A stretch of 54,816 nt of DNA, taken from contig JASBRL010000126.1 in NCBI GenBank assembly GCA_030149475.1, forward strand, positions 1 through 54,816. Reading direction: 5' to 3'. Each line of letters starts with the position of its first letter. The stretch's first letter is position 1. The stretch is from Marinobacter sp. (GTDB lineage Bacteria > Pseudomonadota > Gammaproteobacteria > Pseudomonadales > Oleiphilaceae). The position numbers and the translations under genes were made by a program. Of the stretch, positions 30,243-39,117 are shown one piece after another. Below the pieces are notes generated by a model that saw only the letters and a list, made by a program, of their open reading frames with translations, was not told the origin of the DNA and did not search any database.

Positions 30243-30764
30243 CTACGCATTACGGACGCGGAGCATAGCCAATGTCCCGGCCGCCATCAGCAGGGCCGCC
30301 AAGCCAAAGCCGAGAGTCGGCGAGACTGCGGTCCACACCAAACCGATCGTGGCGCTGGAGACGAACTTGGCCGTCCCGTTGACCGTCCCCAGCGCACCAT
30401 AGCTGATCATCAGGGTGTCGGCCTGCACCATTTCGGCTGCCACCGTGGACTCCAACGCTTCCTCGACAGTGACGTACAAGCCAGCGACGAAGAAGATGAC
30501 GACGAGCAGCGGCACGCTGTCTACCGAAAGCCAGAAGGCCAGTGCTGTCAAAACGGCCGTGAGCGTTCCCAGCACATACCCGCCGACCAGCATGGGAAGA
30601 TGGCCGAGGCGATCCGCCATAGCGCCGACCGGGTAGGACATCGCGACCTAGCAGAAGTCGCCCAGTGCGCTGGTGATCCCGGCACCGACGACAGTTCGAT
30701 TCAGCCAGCCTTTCGGCCTGGTGGCTTTTTCAGCTGCGCCGGCCTCGTTGATGTCGTTAGTCAT
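30243..30764 (-). pseudogene. MFS transporter with internal deletion and in-frame stop
   Basis: The ATG at 30764 follows the DUF190 stop directly. The chain reads WLNRTVVGAGITSALGDFC, then TAG at 30650-30648, then in the same frame SYPVGAMADRLGHLPMLVGG and on to the C-terminus. In intact relatives roughly two thirds of the N-terminal half lies between these segments, so a deletion joined the first helix to the middle loop and left a stop. It belonged to the fluC-DUF190 operon. Confidence 0.8.
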
Positions 30765-31085
30765 TCAGTCCGACTCTCCAAGGGTGCCGAATTCGACCGG
30801 AATCTTCACATAGAAGATGTGCAACTGGTCCGCGAGCAAACGTTTGAGCAGCCGCTCTGCCTCGTCCTCAGTCACTACCATCGTGATTTCTTCTGGCTGA
30901 TCGGCAAGCTCAAAAAAATGGCTGGAGTGCATTTTGCCGTTATGACCAAAACCCTCAGTTGCGGCGAGCACGGTCCCGCCGCGCACACCCAGCTCCCGGG
31001 CAGAGTCGATCAGCCAATCACAAACGTGCTTGCCACGGTGATGGCGGTTTTGCTGGGTAAAGAACGTCAGTTGATAACCTTTCAT
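30765..31085 (-). CDS. DUF190 family protein
   Basis: 106 residues, a small ferredoxin-like-fold cytoplasmic protein related to PII signal proteins. YQLTFFTQQNRHHRGKHVCD and GGTVLAATEGFGHNGKMHSS are the family blocks. DUF190 genes are often next to fluC/crcB, as here (74 bp downstream of it), and probably share its fluoride control. Mechanism unknown. Confidence 0.85.
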   Translation of the reverse strand: MKGYQLTFFTQQNRHHRGKHVCDWLIDSARELGVRGGTVLAATEGFGHNGKMHSSHFFELADQPEEITMVVTEDEAERLLKRLLADQLHIFYVKIPVEFGTLGESD

Positions 31086-31159
31086 CCTAGTTCTCCTAAA
31101 AAAGGAAATGTCTATGAACTTTTCTGCTTGAATAAGGAACCGCCGTCCGACAGAGACTA

Positions 31160-31540
31160 TTACAGACTACGAATCCAACCGAACGTAAACATACCCAGAA
31201 TCGTCATGAGTAATGACCCCAGCACATGAATGGACACCGCGCCGGCTGCCCAGGCAAACCGCCCCTGTTGTAACAAGGTAATAATTTCAGCGGAAAACGT
31301 TGAAAAGGTGGTAAACCCACCAAGAAACCCGGTGATAATGAACAGTCGCCACTCCGGTGCCACCGAGCCCTGCGCACTGAAAAAGCTCAAAGCCACGCCG
31401 ATAAAGAAACCGCCTAAGAGATTTGCGGCCAGCGTGCCGGGAGGGATGGTGGGAAACAGGGCGTTGAGTTGCAGGCCGAGTAGCCAGCGGGATAAGGCCC
31501 CGCCCGAGGCACCAGCGCAGATTGCGAGAATGGAGTACAT
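31160..31540 (-). CDS. fluC: Fluoride channel FluC (CrcB)
   Basis: 126 residues with four membrane helices. [27 protein letters not shown] and [19 protein letters not shown] are the conserved Fluc motifs, including the Asn of the pore and the FTTFSTF Phe box. Fluc channels are dual-topology dimers that let fluoride leave the cytoplasm. The gene lies 89 bp downstream of a fluoride riboswitch, which supports the assignment directly. Confidence 0.95.
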   Translation of the reverse strand: MYSILAICAGASGGALSRWLLGLQLNALFPTIPPGTLAANLLGGFFIGVALSFFSAQGSVAPEWRLFIITGFLGGFTTFSTFSAEIITLLQQGRFAWAAGAVSIHVLGSLLMTILGMFTFGWIRSL

Positions 31541-31603
31541 CAGTAAAAATCCTGTCCTGAAGCATTACATGAAACAATACCCGGACAGGCGAAACGGCAA
31601 TAA

Positions 31604-31690
31604 CCTACGCGCCCGAACCGGGACCCTGCGTAGGCATCATCAGCCACTGCGAATGTGCAGTGGCGGTTTAAGGAGGCATGCCATCTCCTA
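31604..31690 (-). ncRNA. Fluoride riboswitch (crcB motif) with switch hairpin
   Basis: On the minus strand the aptamer starts GGAGATGGCATGCCTCC, continues with AACCGCC and a GCCACTGC..GCAGTGGC stem, and ends GATGATGCCTAC; these are the conserved parts of the crcB motif (31630-31690). CCTACGC then pairs with GCGTAGG (31604-31634), overlapping the aptamer's last conserved bases. That is a plausible expression platform, upstream of fluC on the same strand. Confidence 0.9.
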
Positions 31691-31699
31691 ATATGCGTT

Positions 31700-31728
31700 A
31701 TCTTATCGGAGGTAGTCATCCCGGACAA
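31700..31728 (-). promoter_or_regulatory. Sigma-70 promoter of the fluoride riboswitch-fluC unit
   Basis: On the minus strand TTGTCC (31728-31723), a 17-bp spacer, then TAAGAT (31705-31700). The predicted start point falls just before the aptamer, which supports the assignment. Confidence 0.65.
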
Positions 31729-31793
31729 GATCGTTGGACATTGTCACCCAGAGTAATACTCACCGAATACATTGACAGTCTCGGCGGCCATTC

Positions 31794-32213
31794 CTACACC
31801 GCTATGAGAGCGTCCTTACCGTACGTTTTCGTTCCGTTGGACTTCAAACTCCTGTAACGCCCGAACAGCGAGACGTCGCCGATGCCGCCGGTATCGCGCT
31901 CAATCCGGCCCATGGGCGTGGTGACGTCCAGTTCCTTGTTGAAAAAGTAAGGGACAACGCCGAACACCGCGAGCTTCGAGGTAATGCCATAACCGAGTAC
32001 GCTGCCCGGAGCCTGGACCGAGACCTCACGATCCAAGGGGCCACCGTCGGAACGCTCCCGCGAGACCAGTTGCTCCCGCCAGATGGTTTCACCCTGGGGC
32101 ACGGGCAGAGCCGTGTTAAAGGTGTTGGGTGCGGCTTGTGCCGAAGGCACACCGGTCAGTACCAGGGCACCGACCAGCAGGGGCAAGCCGATTGACTGGT
32201 TGTTATTTCGCAT
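31794..32213 (-). pseudogene. Outer-membrane transporter-like protein, 3'-truncated
   Basis: 139 residues from the ATG at 32213: signal peptide LLVGALVLTGVPSAQA, then FNTALPVPQGETIWREQLVS, SVLGYGITSKLAVFGVVPYF and GGIGDVSLFGRYRS. This is the start of a beta-barrel 'transporter' family whose members are normally about twice as long. The frame ends shortly after KTYGKDAL with unrelated residues, so the 3' half was lost. It overlaps the HMA gene by 11 bp, which marks it as the last gene of the P1B ATPase operon. Confidence 0.65.
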
Positions 32214-32520
32214 CGCTGCCTCCCGTTTCACCTTCGGCCTCTGAGTAGGAGCGCAGCGTGAAGCCGGCCTCCTCGACAGCCTGACGTGCCCGCTCCTCAG
32301 AGAAAGTCCTGCCTTCCTGAAGGGTGACACGCACCGTACTTTTTCCGACGTCCACCTCCACGCCGGTGACGCCATCCACTTTATTCAGACGTTTATCAAT
32401 GCCATAGGCACAGAAGGGACAGGCCAGGCCGTCCACGCCCAATACGTAGTGTTTGTCGGCGGCCAGCGCGGCAACGCTGAATGCCAACGCCGCTAACATC
32501 AGGAACCCTTTTTTAAACAT
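32203..32520 (-). CDS. Periplasmic HMA-domain metal-binding protein (MerP-like)
   Basis: 105 residues. The signal peptide MFKKGFLMLAALAFSVAALA leads to one heavy-metal-associated domain with the CxxC at Cys34/Cys37 (GVDGLACPFCAYGID). The start at 32520 is chosen because it begins a clean signal peptide with GAGGA upstream; the longer frame adds 15 odd residues. It lies 41 bp after the P1B ATPase and probably hands metal to or from it. It is unlike MerP in sequence, having LACPFC rather than MTCSAC. Confidence 0.85.
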   Translation of the reverse strand: MFKKGFLMLAALAFSVAALAADKHYVLGVDGLACPFCAYGIDKRLNKVDGVTGVEVDVGKSTVRVTLQEGRTFSEERARQAVEEAGFTLRSYSEAEGETGGSDAK

Positions 32521-32561
32521 GACGAATCCTCTTTTCAGGGGGCAGCTTACAAACGAGTTGG

Positions 32562-34988
32562 TCAATTATTCACACTCGCGACCGTGTCGAAAAACAGGGC
32601 CGGGCGTTGCCACAGTGAATTAATGAAAATGGCTGTCACGCTGGCTGCCATAGCCACCATCGCCCAGACCGGGTAAATCAGCCCCGTGCTGGCCAGCGGA
32701 ATGCCGATACCGTTGAACAAAAAGGCCAGGCTGACGTTCTGGAGCATTTTGCGATAGCCCCAACGGCTGATGTCTATTGCCGTCACCACGGCGTCCACCC
32801 GGCTGTTGAGGATGATAATGTCGGCGGCGTCAATGGCGATGTCCGTGCCGCCACCCATGGCAATACCCACGTCCGCCTGCATCAGGGCGGGGGCGTCATT
32901 GATGCCGTCGCCCACCATGGCGACCCGCTGGCTTTGCTGCATGGTTCGCAGCCGGTCCGCTTTCTGTTCGGGCAGCACGCCGGCATGCACCTCATCAATA
33001 CCGGCCTGTTGCGCGATGTGGCGGGCGGTGCGTTCGTTATCGCCCGTCAACAGGGCGGTGCGGATGCCCATCGACTGCAAGCTGGCTATGGTGTCGGCGG
33101 CATCGGGTCGCAGAGCGTCACCGAGTGCTATGGTGCCCAACAAAGTGCCATCGCGGGCCACCACGATTACCGTACTGCCCTGGGCCTCGTCCGCTTCCAC
33201 GGCATCGGCAACGGATGTCATTTCCACGCCGGCCGCTTCGGCAAAACGCGGGCTGCCCACCAGTACCTGCTTGCCGTTCACCTGCGCGGTGACACCACGA
33301 CCGGATTCCGCCTGAAAATCGGCGATCTCGGGGAAGTCCACATTTCTTTCAAGTGCCGCTTCAACGACGGCCCGCCCCAGCGGGTGCTCCGAGACCGACT
33401 CCACGGCTGCAGCCAGCGCCAGCAGCGCATCGTCGTTGCCATCCACACTGTACAGAGAGCGTACAGCGGGACGGCCCTCGGTGAGAGTGCCGGTCTTGTC
33501 GAACACCACCTTGTTCACTTTGCGCAGGGCCTGAAAAGCCTCGCCGGTGCGCATCAGTACGCCCTTGTCCGCGGCTTCTCCTGCGCCACGTACGATGGAT
33601 AGGGGTGCTGAGATGCCCACGGCGCAAGGGTAACCCATGACCAGCACGGTCAGGGCGGCAAAAACGGCTCGTTCGAGGGCCGGCTCGCCGCCAATCAGTA
33701 CGGGACCGACCGACCAGAAGCCAAAGGCGAGGGCCGATATGATCAGCACGGCCGGCGTATAGATCCGCAGTACGCGATCCACCAGGTGTAGCAATCCCGG
33801 CTTGAGTGCACGCGCATCCTCAATGCTGCTGATCACTTGCTGGAGAAAGCTTTCGCTGCCGATGGCCGTTACCTGCAGAAGAAGGGTGCCGGAGCCGTTG
33901 ATGGCGCCGCCCACGACGGTATCGCCAGTGGTTTTCTCCACCGGTAGCGGCTCGCCCGTGATCAGGGACTCGTCCACGGCCGAACCGCCTTCAACCACCT
34001 CGCCGTCCAGGGGAACGCGTTCTCCAGGCCTAATACGTACCCGCATACCAATCTCAACCTGGTCTGCGAGCATGTCACGCTCACCGTCCTCGGTGACGAC
34101 GCGCGCCGTCTCCGGCTGCAGGTCCAGCAACCGCTTGACCGATTGCGAGCTTCGGGTCTTGACGATCAGCGACAGCCATTCGGAGAACAGATGATAGGTC
34201 AGTACCATGACGGAGACGGCGAAAAACGCCGCCGTGGGATAAGCTTCGGGCGATGCGATCAGGCCGATGGCGCCCCCGGTCAGCCCGGCGAAGGCGCCGA
34301 TTTCCACCAGTACGTGCTGGTTGAGGATGCCACGGCGCAATGCCTGGAAGGCCATGTTCAGCATTTGCCGTGCCACACCAAACACCATACCCAGCGCCAG
34401 CGCGCCAACCACCAGTGGCTCATAGCCAGCCAGCACGCCGCCGGTGCGCAGTGCGAGAAACCCCAAGCCACCCGCCGCCAATAGGCCACTGCCAGTGAGC
34501 GCGGCGGTCATGCCCTGGCCGCGCAGCACCGCAAAGCCAAACAGGACCAGGCTGACGTAAACCAGCGCGGAAAGCCCCAGGGTCCAGGCAGAGGTAAAAT
34601 CGACAATCAATCCGACCGCTGCCAGGCTCATGGCCAGGGCGACAACAAACCGATTGCGCTCGACAGCCAGCGCCCGCTCCTGGCGCTCGAACGGTTCCAC
34701 CTTGCGCGGGTCGCTCAGGGTATAGCCGATCTGCTGCAAGGTACCCATCAGGGCCTCGGCGCTGTTCTGGCGGGCGTCGAACTCCACCAGTGCCTGTTCA
34801 TGGGTCAGGCTCACCGCGACCCGACGCACGCCGGATTTCTTGCCCAGCGCGCTTTCAATCGTGCCCGTACACAGCGAGCAGTGCAGTCCACCGATATGAG
34901 CCTTGACCCGCTGAATGTCGGGGTCCGCCGTGGATTCCAGACTCCAGGGCTGGGTATCGTCGTCAGCGGTTGTCACTGCCGTATTCAT
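32562..34988 (-). CDS. P1B-type heavy-metal-translocating ATPase
   Basis: 808 residues from ATG 34988 (AAGGGGATG upstream). One N-terminal HMA domain has Cys37/Cys40 ([12 protein letters not shown]). About eight membrane helices. [32 protein letters not shown] and [10 protein letters not shown] are the phosphatase, phosphorylation, ATP-binding HP and hinge motifs. The membrane metal motif is GYPCAVG, with Tyr where Cu/Ag pumps have Cys (CPC). So the ion is uncertain: Cu/Ag-like by HMA, but not canonical. A MerR-type promoter lies upstream. Confidence 0.93.
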   Translation of the reverse strand: MNTAVTTADDDTQPWSLESTADPDIQRVKAHIGGLHCSLCTGTIESALGKKSGVRRVAVSLTHEQALVEFDARQNSAEALMGTLQQIGYTLSDPRKVEPFERQERALAVERNRFVVALAMSLAAVGLIVDFTSAWTLGLSALVYVSLVLFGFAVLRGQGMTAALTGSGLLAAGGLGFLALRTGGVLAGYEPLVVGALALGMVFGVARQMLNMAFQALRRGILNQHVLVEIGAFAGLTGGAIGLIASPEAYPTAAFFAVSVMVLTYHLFSEWLSLIVKTRSSQSVKRLLDLQPETARVVTEDGERDMLADQVEIGMRVRIRPGERVPLDGEVVEGGSAVDESLITGEPLPVEKTTGDTVVGGAINGSGTLLLQVTAIGSESFLQQVISSIEDARALKPGLLHLVDRVLRIYTPAVLIISALAFGFWSVGPVLIGGEPALERAVFAALTVLVMGYPCAVGISAPLSIVRGAGEAADKGVLMRTGEAFQALRKVNKVVFDKTGTLTEGRPAVRSLYSVDGNDDALLALAAAVESVSEHPLGRAVVEAALERNVDFPEIADFQAESGRGVTAQVNGKQVLVGSPRFAEAAGVEMTSVADAVEADEAQGSTVIVVARDGTLLGTIALGDALRPDAADTIASLQSMGIRTALLTGDNERTARHIAQQAGIDEVHAGVLPEQKADRLRTMQQSQRVAMVGDGINDAPALMQADVGIAMGGGTDIAIDAADIIILNSRVDAVVTAIDISRWGYRKMLQNVSLAFLFNGIGIPLASTGLIYPVWAMVAMAASVTAIFINSLWQRPALFFDTVASVNN

Positions 34989-35024
34989 GATGCATCCCCT
35001 TGATGAAATGAGGTCATGTTTCAA

Positions 35025-35055
35025 GGGTAGGCCCCGTACCAGGATACGGAGTCAA
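35025..35055 (-). promoter_or_regulatory. MerR-type promoter/operator before the P1B ATPase
   Basis: On the minus strand TTGACT (35055-35050), a 19-bp spacer with dyad CCGTA-TCCTGG-TACGG (35049-35034), then CTACCC (35030-35025). The over-long 19-bp spacer with a centred dyad is the hallmark of promoters twisted open by MerR-family activators. Confidence 0.8.
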
Positions 35056-35128
35056 GTGATTGAGGAATATCAAACAGGTTAAACAGGGAAAGCTGTCAAA
35101 ACAGGGAGGATGTACTTGGTCTTAAGGC

Positions 35129-35779
35129 CTAAGCCAGCGCCAGCCAAAAGGTCCAGAGGCCCAGCACGACCATTATGGCACCGGTCCATCGTGGCATGCG
35201 TCCCACAAGCCGCGTGAGGTGTTCAAGCCAGCGACGACCGCGGGCGGTAAAAACAATGAACAGCAGAGGTGCGGAAAACGCCAGCCCGAACACCATCAGG
35301 GTTGACGCACCGAAGATAACAGCGCCATCCGTTGCGCCCCGGGCAGCGGCGTCGCCGAGCAGCACCGCAAGCAAGGGAGCCGCGCAGGCCGGCACGTTCA
35401 AACCAAACACCAGCCCTAACGCGGGCCCCCCGGGGATGCGGGTGATGCGTGGCAAAAAACGGTTCACCAGCGCAATAAACCAGGATGTACCACCGCCCAG
35501 GTACAGCAGCCCGACCAAGACATAGAGACTCCCGAGCACAGCCCACAGGCCTTGCTGCAGCCCGGTGAAGGCGGTTCCAACGAAGACGGCAACCACACCA
35601 AGCACGGCCATCAAAGAGGCCCGTGTCAGGGCAAAAAGCAGTGTGTGAGCAATCTTCATCCGCTGTGATAAACCCTTGAGGTAACGGATGAACAATAAGT
35701 GACTGCCTACGGAACAGGGCTCAATAAAGGCCAGTAGCCCGAGGCCGACGGCCAGAGGCAAAGCAACTGAAAATTCCAA
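35129..35779 (-). CDS. CcdA-like cytochrome c biogenesis/thiol-transfer membrane protein
   Basis: 216 residues from TTG 35779, about six membrane helices. Cys22 in FIEPCSVGS and a second Cys in LNVPACAAPLLAVLLG occupy the two CcdA positions that carry reducing power across the membrane. A frame open to GTG 35821 is rejected because that codon lies inside the promoter spacer. A related gene start at 40795 also uses TTG, supporting this choice. It may reduce haem-binding Cys of the nearby c-type cytochromes or serve metal handling. It has its own MerR-type promoter. Confidence 0.8.
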   Translation of the reverse strand: MEFSVALPLAVGLGLLAFIEPCSVGSHLLFIRYLKGLSQRMKIAHTLLFALTRASLMAVLGVVAVFVGTAFTGLQQGLWAVLGSLYVLVGLLYLGGGTSWFIALVNRFLPRITRIPGGPALGLVFGLNVPACAAPLLAVLLGDAAARGATDGAVIFGASTLMVFGLAFSAPLLFIVFTARGRRWLEHLTRLVGRMPRWTGAIMVVLGLWTFWLALA

Positions 35780-35812
35780 GGAACTACTCTGTCGTACGTG
35801 AATTAGGCCACA

Positions 35813-35843
35813 GATTAACACCCGTACCCCGATACAGGGTCAA
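35813..35843 (-). promoter_or_regulatory. MerR-type promoter/operator before the CcdA-like gene
   Basis: On the minus strand TTGACC (35843-35838), 19-bp spacer with the imperfect dyad CTGTA-TCGGGG-TACGG, then TTAATC (35818-35813). One dyad position departs from CCGTA. Confidence 0.75.
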
Positions 35844-35912
35844 GGGTTCTCAGCTGAGTGGCACAGGATGAACCCTGACCCATAGCGGTGAGTCATCCGG
35901 CATGCGGGAGGA

Positions 35913-36227
35913 CTATTTTCGGGTGACCGATTCAATGTACTTCGCCACGGCACTGATCTGCTGCTCTGACAGTGAGTCACCGAAGGCCGGCATGATGCCA
36001 ACGCCACTCTTCACCGCGTTGCTGACCTGCTCCGCCGAGGGCTTGAGCTGGTCAAGATTGGGGCCGATCTCACCGGCGGAACCGGCATCGTTCAGCGTAT
36101 GGCAAACCGTGCAGGATGGTTGTGCCTGCTCCAGGAACACTTTCTTACCCAGTTCGAGCTGCTCATCCGCCAATACAGGGCCAGTGGCGAGGGCAAAGAT
36201 TGTCAACAACAGTGTGCGTAATGACAT
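35913..36227 (-). CDS. sorB: Sulfite dehydrogenase cytochrome c subunit (SorB-like)
   Basis: 104 residues from ATG 36227, where a signal peptide LRTLLLTIFALATGPVLA begins; the longer frame is not supported. The haem site is CTVCH, and the distal Met is in VGIMPAFGDSLS. GPNLDQLKPS is typical of SorB. It accepts electrons from the molybdenum subunit SorA in the periplasm. It lies 66 bp downstream of sorA. Confidence 0.85.
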   Translation of the reverse strand: MSLRTLLLTIFALATGPVLADEQLELGKKVFLEQAQPSCTVCHTLNDAGSAGEIGPNLDQLKPSAEQVSNAVKSGVGIMPAFGDSLSEQQISAVAKYIESVTRK

Positions 36228-36293
36228 GGAAAATCCTGATTCAATCAAGGGAACAGGCGGCCCGACCAACGGACCACCACAGGGTTAATACAC

Positions 36294-37523
36294 TCAGGAA
36301 ACGGTGACGGTCACGCCATGGTCTTTCCAACTGGCGTTGCCGTAACCGCGCTCATTCTCGGTGCGTGTGGGCGGCTGGGTGTTGCCCTCGGTGTCCGTCG
36401 CGCGGCTAACGATTCGATGGTCGCCGGCGCTCAGATCCATCGCCACCACAAACGGTCGCCAGGCGTAGCGCCCCATGTCCGGACCCAGGAAACGGGCACT
36501 CTTCCAGGTCTCGCCACCGTCGGCCGACACCTCCACCTGGTTAACGGCATTGATGCCGCCGAATGCGACGCCGTAAATCAGATTCCTGCCCTTGCTGGCC
36601 GTTGTCAGCGGGGCGGTGACCCAGGATTTGACCGGCATCTCCCACATCGACGGCTGACCGGGCGCGCCTTTTTCGCCAATGGGACGAATGCGATAGCCTG
36701 AGGCCTGGATCTTGGCGTCCGACTGCCCCTCGGTAAACGCGACTCGGTCCACGTATTTCACGTTATTGACCCCAAAATAACCCGGAATGACCATGCGCAG
36801 TGGGCCGCCATGAGCCAGCGGCACGGGCTCATCATTCATTTGCCAGGCCAGCAGCGCCTGATCCAGTGCCCTCACCGGAACGGAGCGCTCCACCATAATG
36901 GTTTTCGGGTCCAACCCTGCAGGCAAGGTTTCGCCGCCGGTGCTGGTGATGTAGTTCATGTCCGGCTTTACTCCGCCGAGCCGGGCCACAACGTCACGCA
37001 GCGGTACGCCGGTCCACACCAGGCAGCCTGCCGCGCCGGTGCCCCATTGGGTTCCGCCCGGGCCGTGCTCAAAGTAGGCTCGCCCGTTGCCCGAGCATTG
37101 CAGAACGGTGGTTACCGTCTCAACACCCATTTTTTTCAGCTCACCCAGGGTCAGGGTCTGGGGCGAATTGACGCCTTCCAACGTGATTTTCCAAGCGTTC
37201 CGGTCCGCCACAATATCAGCATTGGGGGCTGGCAGGTTGTTACGGACATACAGTTTGTCACTGTTCGTCACCACACCACTGCCAATGGCGCCGCGCTCGG
37301 TTTCGATGGTGTTGGCGCTGTGCACGATCACGTCATTGGCGTTTTTCCAGCGCACGTAATCGGGCAGCGTTTTGGGTTCCTCCGACCTGGCAAGGGGGCT
37401 CAGCCCCAGTAGGCTGACGGAGGCCATGGCGCCGGCAGAGCCCAGCAGCAGGCGCCGGCGACTTATCGGTAAAGAACTTTCGGGTGTACGTTGGGACGTT
37501 GAAGACGCATCGAAAACAGACAT
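36294..37523 (-). CDS. sorA: Sulfite dehydrogenase molybdopterin subunit (SorA-like)
   Basis: 409 residues. A Tat signal (SRRRLLLGSAGAMASVSLLG) sends the folded molybdoenzyme to the periplasm. VTTVLQCSGNGRAYFEHGPG holds the molybdenum-ligand Cys; GLDPKTIMVERSVPVRALD and YFGVNNVKYVDRVAF are sulfite-oxidase family blocks. The C-terminal dimer domain (VNQVEVSADGGETWKSARFL) is complete. It oxidises sulfite to sulfate with SorB as acceptor. It follows the anti-sigma gene by 128 bp. SoxC is an alternative, but the adjacent cytochrome favours SorAB. Confidence 0.88.
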   Translation of the reverse strand: MSVFDASSTSQRTPESSLPISRRRLLLGSAGAMASVSLLGLSPLARSEEPKTLPDYVRWKNANDVIVHSANTIETERGAIGSGVVTNSDKLYVRNNLPAPNADIVADRNAWKITLEGVNSPQTLTLGELKKMGVETVTTVLQCSGNGRAYFEHGPGGTQWGTGAAGCLVWTGVPLRDVVARLGGVKPDMNYITSTGGETLPAGLDPKTIMVERSVPVRALDQALLAWQMNDEPVPLAHGGPLRMVIPGYFGVNNVKYVDRVAFTEGQSDAKIQASGYRIRPIGEKGAPGQPSMWEMPVKSWVTAPLTTASKGRNLIYGVAFGGINAVNQVEVSADGGETWKSARFLGPDMGRYAWRPFVVAMDLSAGDHRIVSRATDTEGNTQPPTRTENERGYGNASWKDHGVTVTVS

Positions 37524-37651
37524 GGTTTTCCCTCGTTGATGTTTGCTCAGAACACTTGCAGACGGTGGTCATCGGTGCCATGAATTCGTGACAAACCTGA
37601 TTTTGATTCAGTGTAGTAGATCATGGTCAAACAATCACCATTGACAGCGTG

Positions 37652-38467
37652 TCAGGAGGCCCCCGTCGTGGATTCGCTCACCGCCGGCATATTCCCGGCT
37701 GGCGCAACCACCAGCAGTCCCGAGTCCTCCATGGGTAACCCGAGCACCTCCAACTGATCGGCCCGGGTACGAAAGTCGCCGGCTCGGGCCACCGCCTGTC
37801 GCACATCCGGATTCCGGAAGAACACGCGCTCCGAGATACGATACTGGATGACTAGGCTGTTGTCCTGGCGTATGGCGTACGCCTGGGCAGGCTCGCCCCC
37901 CACTCGGGTCATCCAGGTTGCCAGCACCCGGCTGTTTGCCCACGGCAATGGCGGAGATACTTCCGAGCTGCCGGCCTGGATAGGCAGTTCCTCAAGGGCG
38001 ACACGCTGATAATCGTTCAGCACGTCACTAACCATAGGAATCCTGTTGATATTATCCGGCGTCACGCTGGGCATCAGCAGTACCGCTGCCAGTACCAGGG
38101 CAACGGCCCAACCGCCACTGCCAATTACAACCGACGGGCGAAGGCTGCTCAGCCAGCGTTTCAGATTCGTCATGCGGCGACGACCGGATGGGCGCTTGCC
38201 ACCAGCGGGGGCGTTTGCAAGGGCGATATCGAGCCGCCCGTCAAAATCGGCGGACAGTCCCGGAGTGGGTATCATCTGCAGTCGTTCGGAAAGAATCCGC
38301 TGACGTTCGACATCGTGTTGGCAGGTCTTGCATCCAGCAAGATGGGCCTCGACCAGGGCGGTGTGATGCTCATCCAACTCACCATCCGCATAGCCCGCCA
38401 GCCAATCCTGGATTTCGGCGTGCAGGTCGGACCATTCGTGGGTGTTTGTGTTTTTGAGATCACTCAT
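37652..38467 (-). CDS. Anti-sigma factor with zinc-binding N-terminal domain
   Basis: 271 residues. The N-terminal domain has H-x3-C-x2-C-type ligands in HHTALVEAHLAGCKTCQHDV, the zinc anti-sigma (zf-HC2) fold that grips ECF sigma factors. One membrane helix around SGGWAVALVLAAVLLMP is followed by a periplasmic domain of about 130 residues (YRISERVFFRNPDVRQAVAR), a possible signal sensor. It overlaps the sigma gene by 8 bp, as expected for a sigma/anti-sigma pair. Confidence 0.87.
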   Translation of the reverse strand: MSDLKNTNTHEWSDLHAEIQDWLAGYADGELDEHHTALVEAHLAGCKTCQHDVERQRILSERLQMIPTPGLSADFDGRLDIALANAPAGGKRPSGRRRMTNLKRWLSSLRPSVVIGSGGWAVALVLAAVLLMPSVTPDNINRIPMVSDVLNDYQRVALEELPIQAGSSEVSPPLPWANSRVLATWMTRVGGEPAQAYAIRQDNSLVIQYRISERVFFRNPDVRQAVARAGDFRTRADQLEVLGLPMEDSGLLVVAPAGNMPAVSESTTGAS

Positions 38468-39044
38468 GAGGATTCACCGATGTGTATTTTGTGTGGCTGG
38501 TAGCCAGGGCGCTCGGGTTTGCCTTGATCAGTCGCTTAGCGAGCAGGCGCCGCGCGCGTGACAGGCGACTCATGACCGTCCCCGGTGCCAGATCCAAAAT
38601 TTGTGCGATGTCCTGATAGCTCAGCTCCTCAAAGTCCCGCAACAGAATGACCTGCCGAAAGCTGTCCGGCAGGGCGTGAACCGCAGCCATGACCTGCGCA
38701 TCGCTCTGGTTTTTCAGGACCTGATCGAAGGGGCCCGGGGCACTGCAGGGATACCCATTCAACACCGCGTCACCGGTGGTCAGCACCGGAGCCAGTTGCT
38801 GCCGGCGCCCATCCCGCCGATAGTCATCGGCGACCACCCGGTTGAGAATCCTTAGCAGCCAGGCGTAGGCCGCCACGTGATCGTCCAGTTGGTCAAAGTC
38901 CCGCCAGGCCCGGAGCAAGGTCTCCTGGGTCCAGTCCTCCGCCATTTCCTGTGAGGGGGCCTGGCGTTGCGCAACACCGTACAGGCGGTAGCGCCAGGGC
39001 CGTACCAGGGTGTCGAATTGCTGCCTGCTTCCAGTGCTGCGCAT
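38460..39044 (-). CDS. ECF-type RNA polymerase sigma factor
   Basis: 194 residues. Region 2 is around AEDWTQETLLRAWRDFDQLD and region 4 around LPDSFRQVILLRDFEELSYQ followed by DIAQILDLAPGTVMSRLSRA. There are no extra domains. It sits first in a run with its anti-sigma and sorAB. A promoter-like element identical in layout to one upstream of the cytochrome-propeller gene lies before it, implying autoregulation. Confidence 0.92.
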   Translation of the reverse strand: MRSTGSRQQFDTLVRPWRYRLYGVAQRQAPSQEMAEDWTQETLLRAWRDFDQLDDHVAAYAWLLRILNRVVADDYRRDGRRQQLAPVLTTGDAVLNGYPCSAPGPFDQVLKNQSDAQVMAAVHALPDSFRQVILLRDFEELSYQDIAQILDLAPGTVMSRLSRARRLLAKRLIKANPSALATSHTKYTSVNPHE

Positions 39045-39083
39045 GGGGCTGCCCGCTACCTATTTATGGTTACTTTACTGGAG

Positions 39084-39110
39084 GGCGTCACCGGATCGCC
39101 TTTTATTCCC
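39084..39110 (-). promoter_or_regulatory. Candidate ECF-sigma promoter before the sigma gene
   Basis: On the minus strand GGGAATAAA (39110-39102), 10 bases, then GTGACGCC (39091-39084). The same two words with the same 10-base gap occur at 40673-40699. GGAATA is a typical ECF -35 core; the -10 would fall at CGCC and following bases. Confidence 0.6.
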
Positions 39111-39117
39111 GACTTTT

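Noticed and set aside
35780..35821. Upstream GTG start for the CcdA-like gene
   Set aside because: The GTG lies in the spacer of a MerR-type promoter; the homologous stub at 40795 supports the TTG start at 35779.
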